Shown one piece after another: positions 1-12,155 of a DNA stretch of 64,000 bases. Made by a program: the position numbers and the translations under genes. Source of the stretch: Novipirellula artificiosorum (GTDB taxonomy: Bacteria > Planctomycetota > Planctomycetia > Pirellulales > Pirellulaceae); contig NZ_SJPV01000020.1 of the NCBI RefSeq assembly GCF_007860135.1, positions 42,309 to 106,308 on the forward strand, written 5' to 3'. How positions within the stretch are numbered: position 1 is the first letter of the stretch; each line of letters opens with the position of its first letter. The notes below the pieces were generated by a model, which was given only the letters and a program-made list of their open reading frames with translations, was not told the DNA's origin and did no database searches.

Positions 1-182
1 CAACCATTGGAGGACTTTTGCCGCTCGCGATGGCAGGGGGTCCGCTCTGGGAGGGCATGGCTTGGTGCATGATTTTCGGATTGATGGTCGCCACGCTATT
101 GACGTTGCTTGTGGTGCCATCGCTTTACAGCATTCTCGTCGAACATTTTGGTGTAAAGCCTGTCAAGCTGAGTCAAACTTAG
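1..182 (+). CDS. C-terminal end of RND-family efflux permease (5' truncated by window)
   Basis: The frame starting at base 3 is open from the window edge to the TAG at 180-182. It encodes about 59 residues with the pattern of the last transmembrane helices of AcrB/CzcA-type RND permeases: a GGLLPLAMAGG-like turn, a MIFGLMVATLLTLLVVPSLY-like hydrophobic helix, then a short cytoplasmic tail. In the family this helix contributes to the inner-membrane proton-driven pump, which works with a membrane fusion protein and an outer-membrane channel. Those partners would lie to the left, outside the window. Substrate cannot be inferred from the tail. The family call is fairly safe, the subfamily is not. 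Confidence 0.75.
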   Translation, partial: TIGGLLPLAMAGGPLWEGMAWCMIFGLMVATLLTLLVVPSLYSILVEHFGVKPVKLSQT

Positions 183-320
183 TTCGCACACGATTCGCCG
201 CTGGACGCTCACGTCGCGGCATCAGCTCAGAATCGCCACAGAAACGGATTCATCACTAACAGCCCAACTGCATTCATGCGGATGGAATGCGTGAATGAAT
301 CGCGTGCGGTCTTCAGCGTA

Positions 321-564
321 GCCACAGAGATCACCGAGGGCACAGAGAAATGAGCGATGGACTAACGGAAAAGATTATTGGCGCAGCAATCGAAGTACAT
401 CGAATTCTCGGCCCTGGTTTGCTGGAGACGATTCTACGAAGAGGCCCTTTGTCTTGAGCTCGGCTTACGAGGTATTTCCTGTGAGCGTCTGATCAATTCC
501 AGCCAATCCCGACTGGTGGACGGAATCAAACGCCTCTCTCTGTGACCTCCGTGGTCTCTGTGGC
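321..564. repeat. Imperfect inverted repeat flanking the GxxExxY relic
   Basis: The left arm (321-348) begins gccacagagatcaccgaggg. The right arm (536-564), read on the minus strand, begins gccacagagaccacggaggt. Both continue with cacagaga or a close match. The arms bracket the small gene at 350-545 exactly, so gene and repeats look like one unit. Genes of this small nuclease-like family often sit alone between such cacagag-rich repeats in environmental genomes (recollection, not checked here). Confidence 0.6.
350..545 (+). pseudogene. GxxExxY family protein, frameshifted and shortened
   Basis: From the ATG at 350 the product reads like the N-terminus of GxxExxY proteins, with IIGAAIEVHRILGPGLLE matching the family's glycine/glutamate signature. 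After LLET the match moves to another frame, where YEEALCLELGLRGISCE continues the family pattern from base 435 until a TGA at 543-545. One base inserted or deleted near 430-435 explains the break. The family is usually about 125 residues and has a PD-(D/E)XK-like nuclease fold. Here only about 65 codons remain, so the 3' half is also missing. I infer a non-functional relic. Confidence 0.65.
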
Positions 565-592
565 AAAATATCCGAGCCTTCCGTTCGCCCTG

Positions 593-2455
593 CTACGAGG
601 GTGGAAACAGCTTCGGATCTAGCTGTGACAACAACTGCTTTAGCTTCGCAGCCGACTCATTCGCAGCCTCCGCGCCTGCGATCGCCATCTCGTCCGCCCG
701 GCTGAACTCCGAAAGGTCGAACGCCGATACGTCCGATTCAATGACGAAATCTGCGGGCTCGACTCCGATCGCATTCATGTTGAATGCCTGCACAAGTTGC
801 CCGCGCATCAGCACTTGCAACGCAGAGAAAAGCTTGAACTTCGGAGTCGTTCGAGCGGATCGAATGTCCATGAAGTCTTGCTCCAACTGCGCTGTCACGC
901 TTGATGCCAACACAAAGTTACACCCATTTTCGACGAGTACATCGGCGGGAATATTGTTGACCAAACCGCCATCGACGAGTGCTCGTCCGCTGCTGACGCG
1001 TGGATTCGAGAGCACAGGCAGGTTGATACTTTCCAAAATCGCATGGGTCGCATCGCCCGTGCCGCGAACCACTTGGACTCCCTCGACCAAATCGACGGTT
1101 ACCGTCAACATGGGAATCGCAAGTTGTTCCAGTCGTGCTTGGCCCAGATACTTTCGCAACATGGGATCGAATTTGTTTTTCCGATATTTGCGAAGCAGGT
1201 ACCAATAACCGCCACCGGGCATCTGGCGATAGGCCCAGGGTAGACTTAGGTCCGTTTTGAAGCACTCCACTGCGTAGTCGGCGTCCATTCCTGAGGCGTA
1301 GACCGTTCCGGTCATCGCTCCGGCACTCGTGCCGGCAAGCATGTCGATCACGATTCCGTTTTGTTCGAGGGCTTTGAGGACTCCCAAATGGGCCATACCG
1401 CGTGCCGCACCGCCACCCAAAGCCAGACCGATTTGGATACCTCGCAAATAATGAATGATGCGTTCGATTCCTTGCTGCAGGAGTCGACTTTGCTGCTTCG
1501 AGGGCGATTCAAATGAAACCTTAAAGTCGCGTTCCACCAACTGGCGCTGCTCGGGTTCGTGGGGAGCAACCTGAGTTTGGTTGTCGAGTAGCCATACGAG
1601 CCGCACTTTGCTTTTCAAGCCCGCAACTCTCTCCTGTAGCGCTCGTAAGGTGCCGATTGCTGTTTTGGCATCATCGGGACGGACGCACCATAGCACCGCA
1701 TCGACATAGCTGAACATTCGTGCCAGATGTTCAAGCGAATGATTCCCACGTAGGTCGATGAAGATGCGTCCGAACTGGGACCATTCCTTCAACAATTCTC
1801 CACTTTGCTGCGCGGTGAAGAGTTCGCCATTCTTGAAGATGACGCGGGAAGGAACACCGTCGATCGGTCGCCATTGCGGATCATCGGTTGCCACGCATGG
1901 ATGACTTTCAATCTGTTGCAAACGTGTCAACAGCTGGCGCGTCAGTGGGCGTGAGGCCTCGGATTGATGAACCATCCCGACCACCGAAGGTTGGCTGAGG
2001 GTTCGATCCACTTCGATGATTTGCTTGACAATGCCAGCGGCCAATCGGTACACACACATCTGAAGGTCAGCGTGTTTGGCAACGATCTTGAGCATCGTCT
2101 GAAGTTCCAAGCGAATGACAGACGACGCCTCGGTCGCCACGACATTCGTACGGGATTGGTCGGCAATCGCGACCGAAAACAATCCGAACACGGATCCTCG
2201 GACCAGCGATTTTTCGAGGATCTGGTTGCCGAGTGAATCGAACAACGTTGCCTGAAGCCGTCCGCTTACAATAAAGTAGACGAACTTCATCGGCTCTTCG
2301 GCGCGGTGAACGTAGTCGCCCGCTTGGTACTGGACCCATTCCCCTACCTCTGCGAATTCCCGTAGCGCCGTTTCACTGAGATCTTTAGCCCACGGCAGCC
2401 GTTTGAGTTCGATCGAAATACGTTCCTTAGGAACACGATCAGGTGATTCAGTCAT
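593..2455 (-). CDS. Cyclic-nucleotide-binding domain / patatin-like phospholipase (NTE family)
   Basis: This 620-residue protein has an N-terminal cAMP-receptor-like effector domain (about residues 20-140), a middle linker region, and a C-terminal patatin domain. The patatin domain shows the oxyanion glycine loop GGGAARG (about 343-350), the nucleophile elbow GTSAG (about 374-378) and the catalytic DGG (about 494-496), so the Ser-Asp dyad is complete. The architecture matches bacterial relatives of neuropathy target esterase and RssA, which hydrolyse acyl esters of phospholipids at the membrane. There is no signal peptide, so it is probably cytosolic or membrane-associated. It is transcribed away from the SnoaL-like gene. 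The natural ligand of the effector domain is unknown. Confidence 0.9.
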   Translation of the reverse strand: MTESPDRVPKERISIELKRLPWAKDLSETALREFAEVGEWVQYQAGDYVHRAEEPMKFVYFIVSGRLQATLFDSLGNQILEKSLVRGSVFGLFSVAIADQSRTNVVATEASSVIRLELQTMLKIVAKHADLQMCVYRLAAGIVKQIIEVDRTLSQPSVVGMVHQSEASRPLTRQLLTRLQQIESHPCVATDDPQWRPIDGVPSRVIFKNGELFTAQQSGELLKEWSQFGRIFIDLRGNHSLEHLARMFSYVDAVLWCVRPDDAKTAIGTLRALQERVAGLKSKVRLVWLLDNQTQVAPHEPEQRQLVERDFKVSFESPSKQQSRLLQQGIERIIHYLRGIQIGLALGGGAARGMAHLGVLKALEQNGIVIDMLAGTSAGAMTGTVYASGMDADYAVECFKTDLSLPWAYRQMPGGGYWYLLRKYRKNKFDPMLRKYLGQARLEQLAIPMLTVTVDLVEGVQVVRGTGDATHAILESINLPVLSNPRVSSGRALVDGGLVNNIPADVLVENGCNFVLASSVTAQLEQDFMDIRSARTTPKFKLFSALQVLMRGQLVQAFNMNAIGVEPADFVIESDVSAFDLSEFSRADEMAIAGAEAANESAAKLKQLLSQLDPKLFPPS

Positions 2456-2826
2456 GGTTGAGTCGTTTGGTTAGTTTACCGAACACAAATCGTTCTTAAT
2501 CGGCTACGCGTTGTCAGGTTCTGCTTGGTGACGGGATGCACCACAAACTGCCGACCAATGAAGTGATCCTCGGAAGGCGGAGTCCGCATGGCTTCGTGTT
2601 TCCCGGCAGGAACCTGGAAACAAGTGCAAGATTCCCTGCGGAACAGTGTACAATTTGTCACCCTGCTCGCCGGCGTTAGTTGAGCCCATTCCGATTCTTT
2701 CTTAAAGACGGATTGCGCATTGCGCAATGCAATAGTGGTAGTTTTGCGAATAGCCATCCATCTCTTATCCGCCAATGATGATAGCGTTGTAAGTGATAAC
2801 TTGACCTCGAGTGATCGGAGAAAGAA
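2456..2826. other. Intergenic region between divergent genes, no gene seen
   Basis: These 371 bases separate the starts of two divergent genes and must hold both promoters. Short open frames here have no recognisable protein pattern. A near-palindrome, attgcgcattgcgcaatgca, lies near 2710-2730 and could be an operator, but nothing proves it. Confidence 0.4.
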
Positions 2827-3717
2827 ATGACTCGTACCCTATTGGCCATCGGATGGATGGGCTGCTGTTTCGCAGTTGCCTGTGCAGACGAACCCAATCC
2901 AAGAGCAACCGAAGAAGCGGCGATCCGCAGTGCCGTCGAGGCCTATGTCACCACTTTCAATCAAGCGGACGCAGAGGCTTTGGCTGCATTGTGGTCACCC
3001 GAGGCCGTCTACAGCAATCCCATCAGTGGCGATCAGGTGATGGGTCGAGAGGCAATCAAAAACCAATTCGCCGGTATTTTTGCCGAAACATCAGGTATCA
3101 AACTGACCGCGACCACGAATTCGATTGATTTCATCTCACCCAATGTCGCGGTCGAAAATGGTTCTGCCAAACTCGTTCAAGCGGATTCGTTGCTCGAGGC
3201 GAGCGAGTACACGGCAGTCTACGTTAAACGCGACGGCATGTGGCTACTCGATCGAGTGACCGAAGAGCCTGTGATCGAGGTTCCATCAAACTACGAACAA
3301 CTGAAAGAACTGGAGTGGATGGTGGGTCACTGGACGGACCAGGATGACACATCCACGGTGACGACCGATTGCCATTGGACTCGAAACAACAACTTTCTCG
3401 TTCGTTCCTTCACGGTCCAGATTCGCGACCGCATTGATATGGCAGGCATGCAACTCATCGGCTGGGACCCCGCAGCAAAACAGATTCGCTCGTGGGTCTT
3501 TGACTCCGATGGCGGATTTGGAATGGGCACGTGGACAAACAAAGGGAATCGCTGGTCGGTTCAGAAACGCGGGATCTTACCGGATGGTCGAAGGTCCTCC
3601 GCTGTGAACATTTTCACACAACGGGATGAAAACACCATGACGCTTCAGTCAGTCAACCGAATGGTGGACGGCGAGTTACTACCGAACATTGATGAAGTCG
3701 AAATAACGAAGGAATAA
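2827..3717 (+). CDS. Secreted SnoaL-like (NTF2-fold) protein with C-terminal lipocalin-like half
   Basis: The 296-residue product starts with a Sec signal peptide ending near ACA-DEP (residues 18-21). Residues 27-140 have the SnoaL/DUF4440 NTF2-like pattern: an initial helix ending AVEAYVTTFNQADAEALAALW, then a short loop and beta strands with a VYSNPISG-like segment. Residues 155-290 form a second, strand-rich half beginning LEWMVGHWTDQD, like planctomycete proteins that pair SnoaL with a DUF1579-like barrel. The start is supported by a ggag box just upstream. The gene ends 7 bases before the next, so they are probably co-transcribed. No enzymatic residues are recognised and the substrate is unknown. 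Confidence 0.75.
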   Translation: MTRTLLAIGWMGCCFAVACADEPNPRATEEAAIRSAVEAYVTTFNQADAEALAALWSPEAVYSNPISGDQVMGREAIKNQFAGIFAETSGIKLTATTNSIDFISPNVAVENGSAKLVQADSLLEASEYTAVYVKRDGMWLLDRVTEEPVIEVPSNYEQLKELEWMVGHWTDQDDTSTVTTDCHWTRNNNFLVRSFTVQIRDRIDMAGMQLIGWDPAAKQIRSWVFDSDGGFGMGTWTNKGNRWSVQKRGILPDGRRSSAVNIFTQRDENTMTLQSVNRMVDGELLPNIDEVEITKE

Positions 3718-3724
3718 CGGAACC

Positions 3725-5143
3725 ATGAAATCAACGATTCAAATAGGCTTGGCTGCGTTAGCGATCGTTCTAATGACAGTCGGCGAAGCAGATGCTCGGG
3801 GTGGACGCGGCGGTGGCGGCGGTGGATTTTCTGGCGGCGGCGGACGTAGTATGGGAGGCGGCGGCTTCTCGGGCGGCGGGATGAGTCGCCCCAGCCCGTC
3901 CATGAGTCGGTCCCCCTCGATGAGCCGACCCAGCCCATCGATGAGTCGCCCCTCTCCCTCCATTTCCTCACGACCCTCGACCGGTGCCATCGGCGGTTCA
4001 CGACCCTCAACGGGTGCCATCGGCGGTTCACGACCCTCAACGGGTGCGATCGGCGGAGCTCGCCCCTCAACCGGTGCGATCGGAGGTTCACGTCCATCCA
4101 CTGGACAACTCAATGACTTCTTGGACATCCGTCCGTCGACCGGTGCTGGACGCCCAAGCACGCTTCCAGCGAATCGTCCCGGCAGCGGTGCCGGTGCCAT
4201 TGCCGGAGGTGCGGTTGGCGGAGCTGCTGCAGCTGACTTCTTGCGCAATTCCGGTACGCGTCCCTCGACGCTTCCGGCCAAGGGAACGGGCATTGCCGAC
4301 CGACCCGGTGTTGGCGACCGACCGATTGCCGACCGACCGATTGCCGACCGACCGATTGCCGACCGACCGATTGCCGACCGACCGATTGCCGACCGACCTG
4401 GGCTGGAGAACCGGCCGATCGGTGATCAACAAATGACCGACAATCGTGCTGGACGCATCGAGAATCGACAACAATACCAAGACAATCGGCTTGAGCGTCG
4501 TGATGAAGTTCGCGATCAAGTGCATGACAACCACCCACGACTCGACTTCTGGTCCGAGTACCCGGGTTGGGCAGCTTGGCGAATCAATCGTCCCTATCGT
4601 TGGGCGACTTGGGGAGCACTGACGGGATGGTGTGCTGGATACGGATGGACGCAGCCGGTTCCCTATCGCTATGGCGAAACGGTTTACTACCAAGATAACT
4701 CGGTCTACCAAGGTGACCAAGTCATTGCGACTGCCGAAGAGTACGCTCAGCAAGCCGAGGAGATTGTTACCAGCGTCCCCGCTGATGCTCCGGCCGCAGA
4801 GGAAGCAGAGTGGATGCCGCTCGGTGTTTTCGCGTTAACCCAAGATGGCGAGGCAAGCGGCCCCGATCCTACGATGTTTTTGCAATTGGCCATCAGCAAA
4901 GAAGGCGTCATCGCGGGCACGCTGCACAATACGGCTACCGACAGCACTCAAACCATCGAGGGCGTTGCAGACAAAGAGTCGCAGCGATGCGCTTGGGTGG
5001 TGGAAGGAAAGTCGCGACCGATTATGGAAACCGGCATCGAGAATCTCACCCAAGACACCGCACCTGCACTTATCCACTTCGAGGACGATGAGACGCAGCA
5101 GTGGTTGATGGTGCGATTGGAAGATCCAACAGCCGCGCAGTAG
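3725..5143 (+). CDS. Secreted low-complexity repeat protein, Gly/Ser/Pro-rich
   Basis: The 472-residue product has a signal peptide (MKSTIQIGLAALAIVLMTVG, cut after EADA). Next come a Gly-rich stretch (about 25-55), SMSRPSP-type Ser/Pro repeats, four RPSTGAIGG[SA] decapeptides (about 83-122), five PIADR pentapeptides (about 200-224), and a Trp-rich segment around residue 280 (PGWAAWRINRPYRWATW). The C-terminal 130 residues (from about 340) look like a folded beta-rich domain starting near WMPLGVFALT. It follows the SnoaL-like gene by 7 bases. The Trp-rich plus C-terminal arrangement is seen in other planctomycete hypothetical proteins. I infer an envelope or extracellular protein; function is unknown. 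Confidence 0.7.
   Translation: MKSTIQIGLAALAIVLMTVGEADARGGRGGGGGGFSGGGGRSMGGGGFSGGGMSRPSPSMSRSPSMSRPSPSMSRPSPSISSRPSTGAIGGSRPSTGAIGGSRPSTGAIGGARPSTGAIGGSRPSTGQLNDFLDIRPSTGAGRPSTLPANRPGSGAGAIAGGAVGGAAAADFLRNSGTRPSTLPAKGTGIADRPGVGDRPIADRPIADRPIADRPIADRPIADRPGLENRPIGDQQMTDNRAGRIENRQQYQDNRLERRDEVRDQVHDNHPRLDFWSEYPGWAAWRINRPYRWATWGALTGWCAGYGWTQPVPYRYGETVYYQDNSVYQGDQVIATAEEYAQQAEEIVTSVPADAPAAEEAEWMPLGVFALTQDGEASGPDPTMFLQLAISKEGVIAGTLHNTATDSTQTIEGVADKESQRCAWVVEGKSRPIMETGIENLTQDTAPALIHFEDDETQQWLMVRLEDPTAAQ
3971..4090 (+). repeat. 30-bp tandem repeat, four units, in frame
   Basis: Four consecutive 30-base units begin at 3971, 4001, 4031 and 4061 with the pattern cg-ccctc-accggtg-atcgg. A degenerate fifth begins at 4091. 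They encode RPSTGAIGGS-type decapeptides. Units two and three are almost identical, which suggests recent slippage or unequal exchange. Confidence 0.9.
4321..4395 (+). repeat. 15-bp tandem repeat, five perfect units, in frame
   Basis: Five identical copies of accgattgccgaccg run without interruption and encode PIADR pentapeptides. Perfect identity implies recent expansion and likely copy-number variation between strains. The length is a multiple of three, so copy changes keep the reading frame. Confidence 0.95.
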
Positions 5144-5308
5144 TGGTCACCTCGGTTGTCCGCTGGATTCTGTTTGGATCGAGAGCGAACCCAGGGTGCG
5201 CCGCTCCGCATCGCCCCTGGGCCCTGGGCCCTGGAATCGAACTGCATCGAACCGCTTGGAACGTCAATTTGATTGCGGAGGTAGCGGAACCTGGTATGCC
5301 GATGTCAA

Positions 5309-5844
5309 CTCGCTTACATGAAAATCTTTCCGTCACTGCAAGCGATGGCGAAACGTGGAAACCCCAACGTGCCGGTCATCGGAGCGGCCAAGGCGGGTTG
5401 GAATCTCGACCAATTCAAGGCTCGGGCGAAGGACAGCATCGAGAAACATGGCGGACTCGATTCTAACGCATTCGCGAAACTGACGGGACTGCTACGCTAC
5501 GTCGATGGAGACTATAAGGACCCGACAACCTTCCAAACGCTGCGTAAAGAACTCAAGGATGCCAAGCGGCCAGCCCATTATTTGGCGATTCCGGCAGTCT
5601 TGTTTGGCGCGGTGGTGGAGCAGCTCGTAGAATCCGGCTGTGCGCAGGGCAAGCCGAGTCGGTCGAGTTGATGTTCAATCGGCAGTTGGGCGGTGAGGAT
5701 ATGGGCGTTTACGAGCGAGTGTTGACCGACGCGATGGCCGGCGACGCCACCCTGTTTGCTCGGCAAGACTACGTGGAAGAAGCGTGGCAGATCGTTGACC
5801 CGGCACTGAAGGCGAACACCCCTGGGATTGTTCATACTGGCTAG
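5309..5844 (+). pseudogene. zwf: Glucose-6-phosphate dehydrogenase relic with internal deletion
   Basis: From 5309 the frame encodes LAYMKIFPSLQAMAKRG and AAKAGWNLDQFKARA, then LLRYVDGDYKDP and RPAHYLAIPAVLFG. These are the N-terminal nucleotide-binding region of glucose-6-phosphate dehydrogenase just after its missing GASGDL start. At about 5645 the match jumps, in another frame, to the enzyme's C-terminus: ESVELMFNRQ, YERVLTDAMAGDATLFAR and YVEEAWQIVDPAL, ending at a TAG at 5842-5844. Roughly 300 central residues, including the RIDHYLGK substrate site, are absent. The gene cannot make an active oxidative pentose phosphate enzyme. It lies next to carbohydrate genes, one of which (glgX) has decayed in the same way. 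Confidence 0.85.
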
Positions 5845-5982
5845 CCACGACAAGGAAGATTTGCTCGATTTTAGAGTAGTGGAACTTGTCAAGAGTTTCG
5901 GTCTGCCCGGGAAATCGTCGAAAGCTTGACGACTTCCGCTACGCCCGTACCAATCAGCGCACCGAGAACCATGGAGTCCAAC

Positions 5983-8712
<2,730 letters not shown>

Positions 8713-8730
8713 TCGAAAAACCGTCTGTCA

Positions 8731-8768
8731 CTAACTGGACAGCGCCACTTCATGAGCTGCAAGGCGTT
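8731..8768 (+). repeat. Copy 1 of dispersed ctggacagcgcca element (one end only)
   Basis: The sequence starting ctaactggacagcgcca matches the left end of the full element at 50807 at 28 of 34 positions counted from ctggac. It sits directly at the left edge of the glgX relic and 19 bases after the GH63-like stop codon. Confidence 0.7.
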
Positions 8769-9361
8769 CAGTTCTCGTCAAGATCCACTCGGCCCCGTGG
8801 ACGAATTTCGAGATATGGTGAAAGCGTTTCATCAAGCGGGAATCGAGGTGATCTTGGACGTGGTGTTCAATCACACCGCCGAAGGAAACGACCAAGGACC
8901 AACGCTTAGTTTTCGTGGAATCGACAATCGCAACTACTACATGCTCGAAGCGGCGGGCTTGTATCAAGTTGGCAGCTTCATCGGCGACGCATGGAAAGAA
9001 TGGAATGGGCGGTTCCGCGATGACGTCACTTGGGCTGCCAATGTTCGTTATGGGAGACGAAGTGCGGCGCACTCAGAGGGACAACAACAATGCCTATTGC
9101 CAAGACAACGAGATCAGTTGGTTAGATTGGGACCAGGTCGAACAGCACGCCGATATGTATCGCTTTGTGAGTTTGCTTTGCCAGCGGCGCGCTCGGCGCA
9201 ACACGGAGCAGGAAAATCAGCTGGCTCAAGCAACGCCAACGCGAATGCCTAAGCCCGCCCACCCCGGTTCGCTTGTTCGGAACAGCATCGCATGGACGTG
9301 TTCGGGTTGCATGCAAAGAAATTACGATCCGCAAGTATTGGGAAGCGTGAACTGCACCTGA
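8752..9361 (+). pseudogene. glgX: Glycogen debranching enzyme relic with at least two internal deletions
   Basis: The frame from 8752 encodes GPVDEFRDMVKAFHQAGIE and VILDVVFNHTAEG, the conserved central block of GlgX/isoamylase. It then jumps without a frame change from NYYMLEA to a GLYQVGSF/EWNGRFRDDV segment that normally lies about 100 residues later. Near 9030 the match moves to another frame: GLPMFVMGDEVRRTQ, NNNAYCQDNEISWLDW and RFVSLL, which belong to the late catalytic domain. The N-terminal third, the catalytic Asp/Glu region and the C-terminus are missing. The intact enzyme hydrolyses alpha-1,6 branches of glycogen. After about 9200 no family match can be seen, so the right end is uncertain. 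Confidence 0.85.
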
Positions 9362-9504
9362 AAGCTGGACATTTGAGCATCTGGTTGAGTTTTCACGATC
9401 TTGTTGATGAAATGATTCGCTTGGCGTTGCAATTGCGGTTGATCGGCTGAAGCTTGGCATTGACAACATCTTACCTTCGTTACGTCTCCCATCTAAAGAA
9501 CTCC

Positions 9505-11838
9505 ATGCTAAGACACACACCTAGAATCTTTTTGTTTGTGATGCTGTCCGTTGCGACCATCGTCGCCCAAGAACCGGACCGTATGAAGCTGCCGGTACCG
9601 TTATCTCCGTTCCAAGGAAAAATCGGCGAGACTTACGAGCAGTCGACTCCGGCTTGGCAGAACCCTGTGTCTGCACCGGAGGGCGCGCCGAACGTGATTT
9701 TGATCTTGCTGGATGATGTTGGTTTTGGGCAAACGTCAACATTCGGTGGATTGATCCCGACACCGAACCTGGACCAACTTGCCAACGAGGGTTTGCGGTT
9801 CAATCGATTTCACACCACGGCGATTTGTGGACCTTCTCGCGCCGCACTGCTGACCGGACGCAACCATCACGACACCGGCAATGGTTTCTTAATGGAGTGG
9901 GCGACGGGATATCCGAATTACTCAACGCAGATCAAACCCGACACCGCGACGATTGGGCGGGTGCTGGGCGGCAATGGATACACGACTTGGTGGTATGGCA
10001 AGAATCACAACACGCCCGATTGGGAAACCACCGTCGCCGGCCCCTTTGATCGTTGGCCGACGGGGATGGGGTTCGATTACTTCTATGGATTTAACGCCGG
10101 AGAAACTCACCAATTTTATCCAGTTCTGTTTGAAAACACGGTTCCGGTCGAACCTCAAACGACTCCCGAGCAAGGTTATCACTTTACGACTGACATGGTG
10201 AACCGCGCGATCGCTCGGATGAAGTTCTCAAAATCGGTTGCACCGGAGAAACCGTTCTTCATGTACTTTGCGCCCGGTGCGATGCACGCGCCGCATCACG
10301 TCACGGCCGAGTGGCGAGACAAGTTCAAGGGCAAATTCGACATGGGCTGGGAGAAGTATCGGGAGATTGTTTTCCAGAACCAACTTGAGATGGGGATCAT
10401 TCCGCCGGGCACCAAGCTGACGCCACGACCCGATTGGGTTCCCGTTTGGGACAGTTTGAGTGTCGCCCAAAAGACGGTTTATAACGCATTGTTTGAAAAC
10501 TTTGCCGGTTTCTTCGCGCACACCGATCACGAGATCGGTCGGTTGCTTGATGCCGTGAAGGGGTTGCCTGATGCTGACAACACATTGGTGATGTACATCG
10601 TCGGCGATAACGGTGCGTCCTCCGAGGGTGGTCCCGATGGGACACTCAATGAAATCAAAGGTCTGAACGGGATCAACACGCCGATCGAAGAGATTTTGAA
10701 GGATCTGGATAAACTTGGCGGCCCTGAATCCGAACCGCATTATCCGGTCGGGTGGGCTTGGGCAGGCAACACGCCGTTCCAGTGGGTCAAGCAAGTCGCG
10801 TCACACCTGGGCGGTAGCCGCAACCCGATGGTGGTCTCTTGGCCAGCGAAGATCAAGCATGATGACAGGCCACGCGATGCGTTTTTGCATCTTATCGATG
10901 TCGTGCCTACCATCTTGGATGCGGCCAATATTCCGATGCCGGAAACGGTCGATGGTGTCGAGCAAAAACCCTTAGCTGGAAAGTCTTTCCTGGGCAGCTT
11001 TACCGACCCTGATTTCAAAGGACGCGACGAGCAGTACTTTGAAGTTTTGAGTAATCGATCGATTTACGAAGATGGCTGGAAGGCGAATGCACAGCACACC
11101 CGACCGTGGCGACAAGACTTAGCACCGGGGAACTGGGACAAAGACAAGTGGGAACTGTACAACTTGGACGAAGACTTTTCGGAAGCCACCGATTTGGCAG
11201 ACGAGATGCCCGACAAGGTCGCTCAGATGAAGGAGTCGTTTATTGCGGCGGCCGAGAAGTACAACGTCTATCCGCTGGATGATCGTGGCGCCGCGAGATT
11301 GGCCGTGCCAAAGCCCCCCGTACCAGGTGCGAAAGAAGGCTCCAAGACGTTTACATATTTTGCCGGTGCAATCCGCATCGCGGAACCGGCTGCGCCACCG
11401 ATGAAGAACCAATCTTGGACGCTTTCAGCCGATGTCCAAACGGATGGTTCGAAGACCGATGGCGTCATCATGGGATTCGGTGGCGTCGCTGCGGGCATCG
11501 TCTTGTATGTCAAAGAAGGCGTCCCCGTCTTTGACTACAACTATTTTGACGAGCACACCGTCGTCAAGAGCAGCAAGCCACTTGAATCAGGCAACGCAAC
11601 CATCGAAGTTGACTTTGACTATGCCGGGGGCGGTGCTGGAAAGGGTGCGACGATCACGCTCAAGGTCGACGGCGAAACGGTCGGCCAAGGCACGATGGAG
11701 GCGACCGTCGGCGGACGCTTCGGCATCGACTCGTTCGGCATCGGAGAAGACAGCGGGCAGCCGGTGACCAGTGCGTACTCCGCTCCCTTCCGATTTACGG
11801 GAACGATTGAAAGGGTGGTTGTCAAAATAGGGGATTGA
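9505..11838 (+). CDS. Secreted arylsulfatase (formylglycine type)
   Basis: The 777-residue product has a signal peptide (MLRHTPRIFLFVMLSVATIV, then AQ). Residues 60-75 carry the metal-binding VILILLDDVGFG block. The nucleophile motif C-G-P-S-R (Cys about 108) is followed by AALLTGRNHH, so the cysteine can be converted to formylglycine. Further family blocks include WWYGKNHNTPDW and YIVGDNGASSEGG. The C-terminal 150 residues are beta-rich and typical of this long subfamily. I chose the ATG at 9505 because the signal peptide begins there; a TTG at 9454 would add an unlikely N-terminal tail. The decayed sulfatase at 13559 is of the same subfamily. Substrate unknown; sulfate ester hydrolysis is expected. 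Confidence 0.9.
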   Translation: MLRHTPRIFLFVMLSVATIVAQEPDRMKLPVPLSPFQGKIGETYEQSTPAWQNPVSAPEGAPNVILILLDDVGFGQTSTFGGLIPTPNLDQLANEGLRFNRFHTTAICGPSRAALLTGRNHHDTGNGFLMEWATGYPNYSTQIKPDTATIGRVLGGNGYTTWWYGKNHNTPDWETTVAGPFDRWPTGMGFDYFYGFNAGETHQFYPVLFENTVPVEPQTTPEQGYHFTTDMVNRAIARMKFSKSVAPEKPFFMYFAPGAMHAPHHVTAEWRDKFKGKFDMGWEKYREIVFQNQLEMGIIPPGTKLTPRPDWVPVWDSLSVAQKTVYNALFENFAGFFAHTDHEIGRLLDAVKGLPDADNTLVMYIVGDNGASSEGGPDGTLNEIKGLNGINTPIEEILKDLDKLGGPESEPHYPVGWAWAGNTPFQWVKQVASHLGGSRNPMVVSWPAKIKHDDRPRDAFLHLIDVVPTILDAANIPMPETVDGVEQKPLAGKSFLGSFTDPDFKGRDEQYFEVLSNRSIYEDGWKANAQHTRPWRQDLAPGNWDKDKWELYNLDEDFSEATDLADEMPDKVAQMKESFIAAAEKYNVYPLDDRGAARLAVPKPPVPGAKEGSKTFTYFAGAIRIAEPAAPPMKNQSWTLSADVQTDGSKTDGVIMGFGGVAAGIVLYVKEGVPVFDYNYFDEHTVVKSSKPLESGNATIEVDFDYAGGGAGKGATITLKVDGETVGQGTMEATVGGRFGIDSFGIGEDSGQPVTSAYSAPFRFTGTIERVVVKIGD

Positions 11839-12155
11839 GCATTTTAGAGTCCATCGCCTACGGCTGCGCGAAATCTCCCCGGAATCTGTGGCCCATCGAA
11901 TACAGGCAGGCGGTATTGGGCGGCATGCTCGCGGCAAAAAGAGGTGGGAATGCGGATGGTACCGTACGGAGTGAAATGATTTGCTACAATCGGTATTGCT
12001 TCGGCAAACCCGGGCCTCAGCACTCGAACATCAAATGACTTACCCACAATTCCTGCCGATGAGGCAAGAACTCTCGGCAGCCTTTCAAGCTGGCTAGAGA
12101 CCCGGACAGGATGAAATCTAGTCTTTGAACCTACGTCAAAAAGCAGTAACAACCT
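11839..12155. other. Intergenic region, no gene seen
   Basis: These 317 bases lie between the arylsulfatase and the YiaW-like gene. The small frames do not resemble known proteins. No strong hairpin with a T-run was found. Confidence 0.4.

Noticed and set aside
4321..4395. CRISPR array
   Set aside because: The repeats are directly adjacent without spacers and lie in a coding frame.
3739..4753. Several reverse and alternative frames across the repeat gene, rich in Pro or in SVGNR repeats
   Set aside because: Tandem DNA repeats keep all frames open; only the plus-strand frame has a signal peptide and conserved C-terminal part.
5926..5982. TTG start at 5926 for the GH63-like gene
   Set aside because: The ATG at 5983 has a GGAG box at ideal spacing and matches the start of homologues.
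9362..9504. Possible continuation of the glgX relic
   Set aside because: No frame matches the GlgX C-terminus convincingly, so I did not extend the pseudogene.
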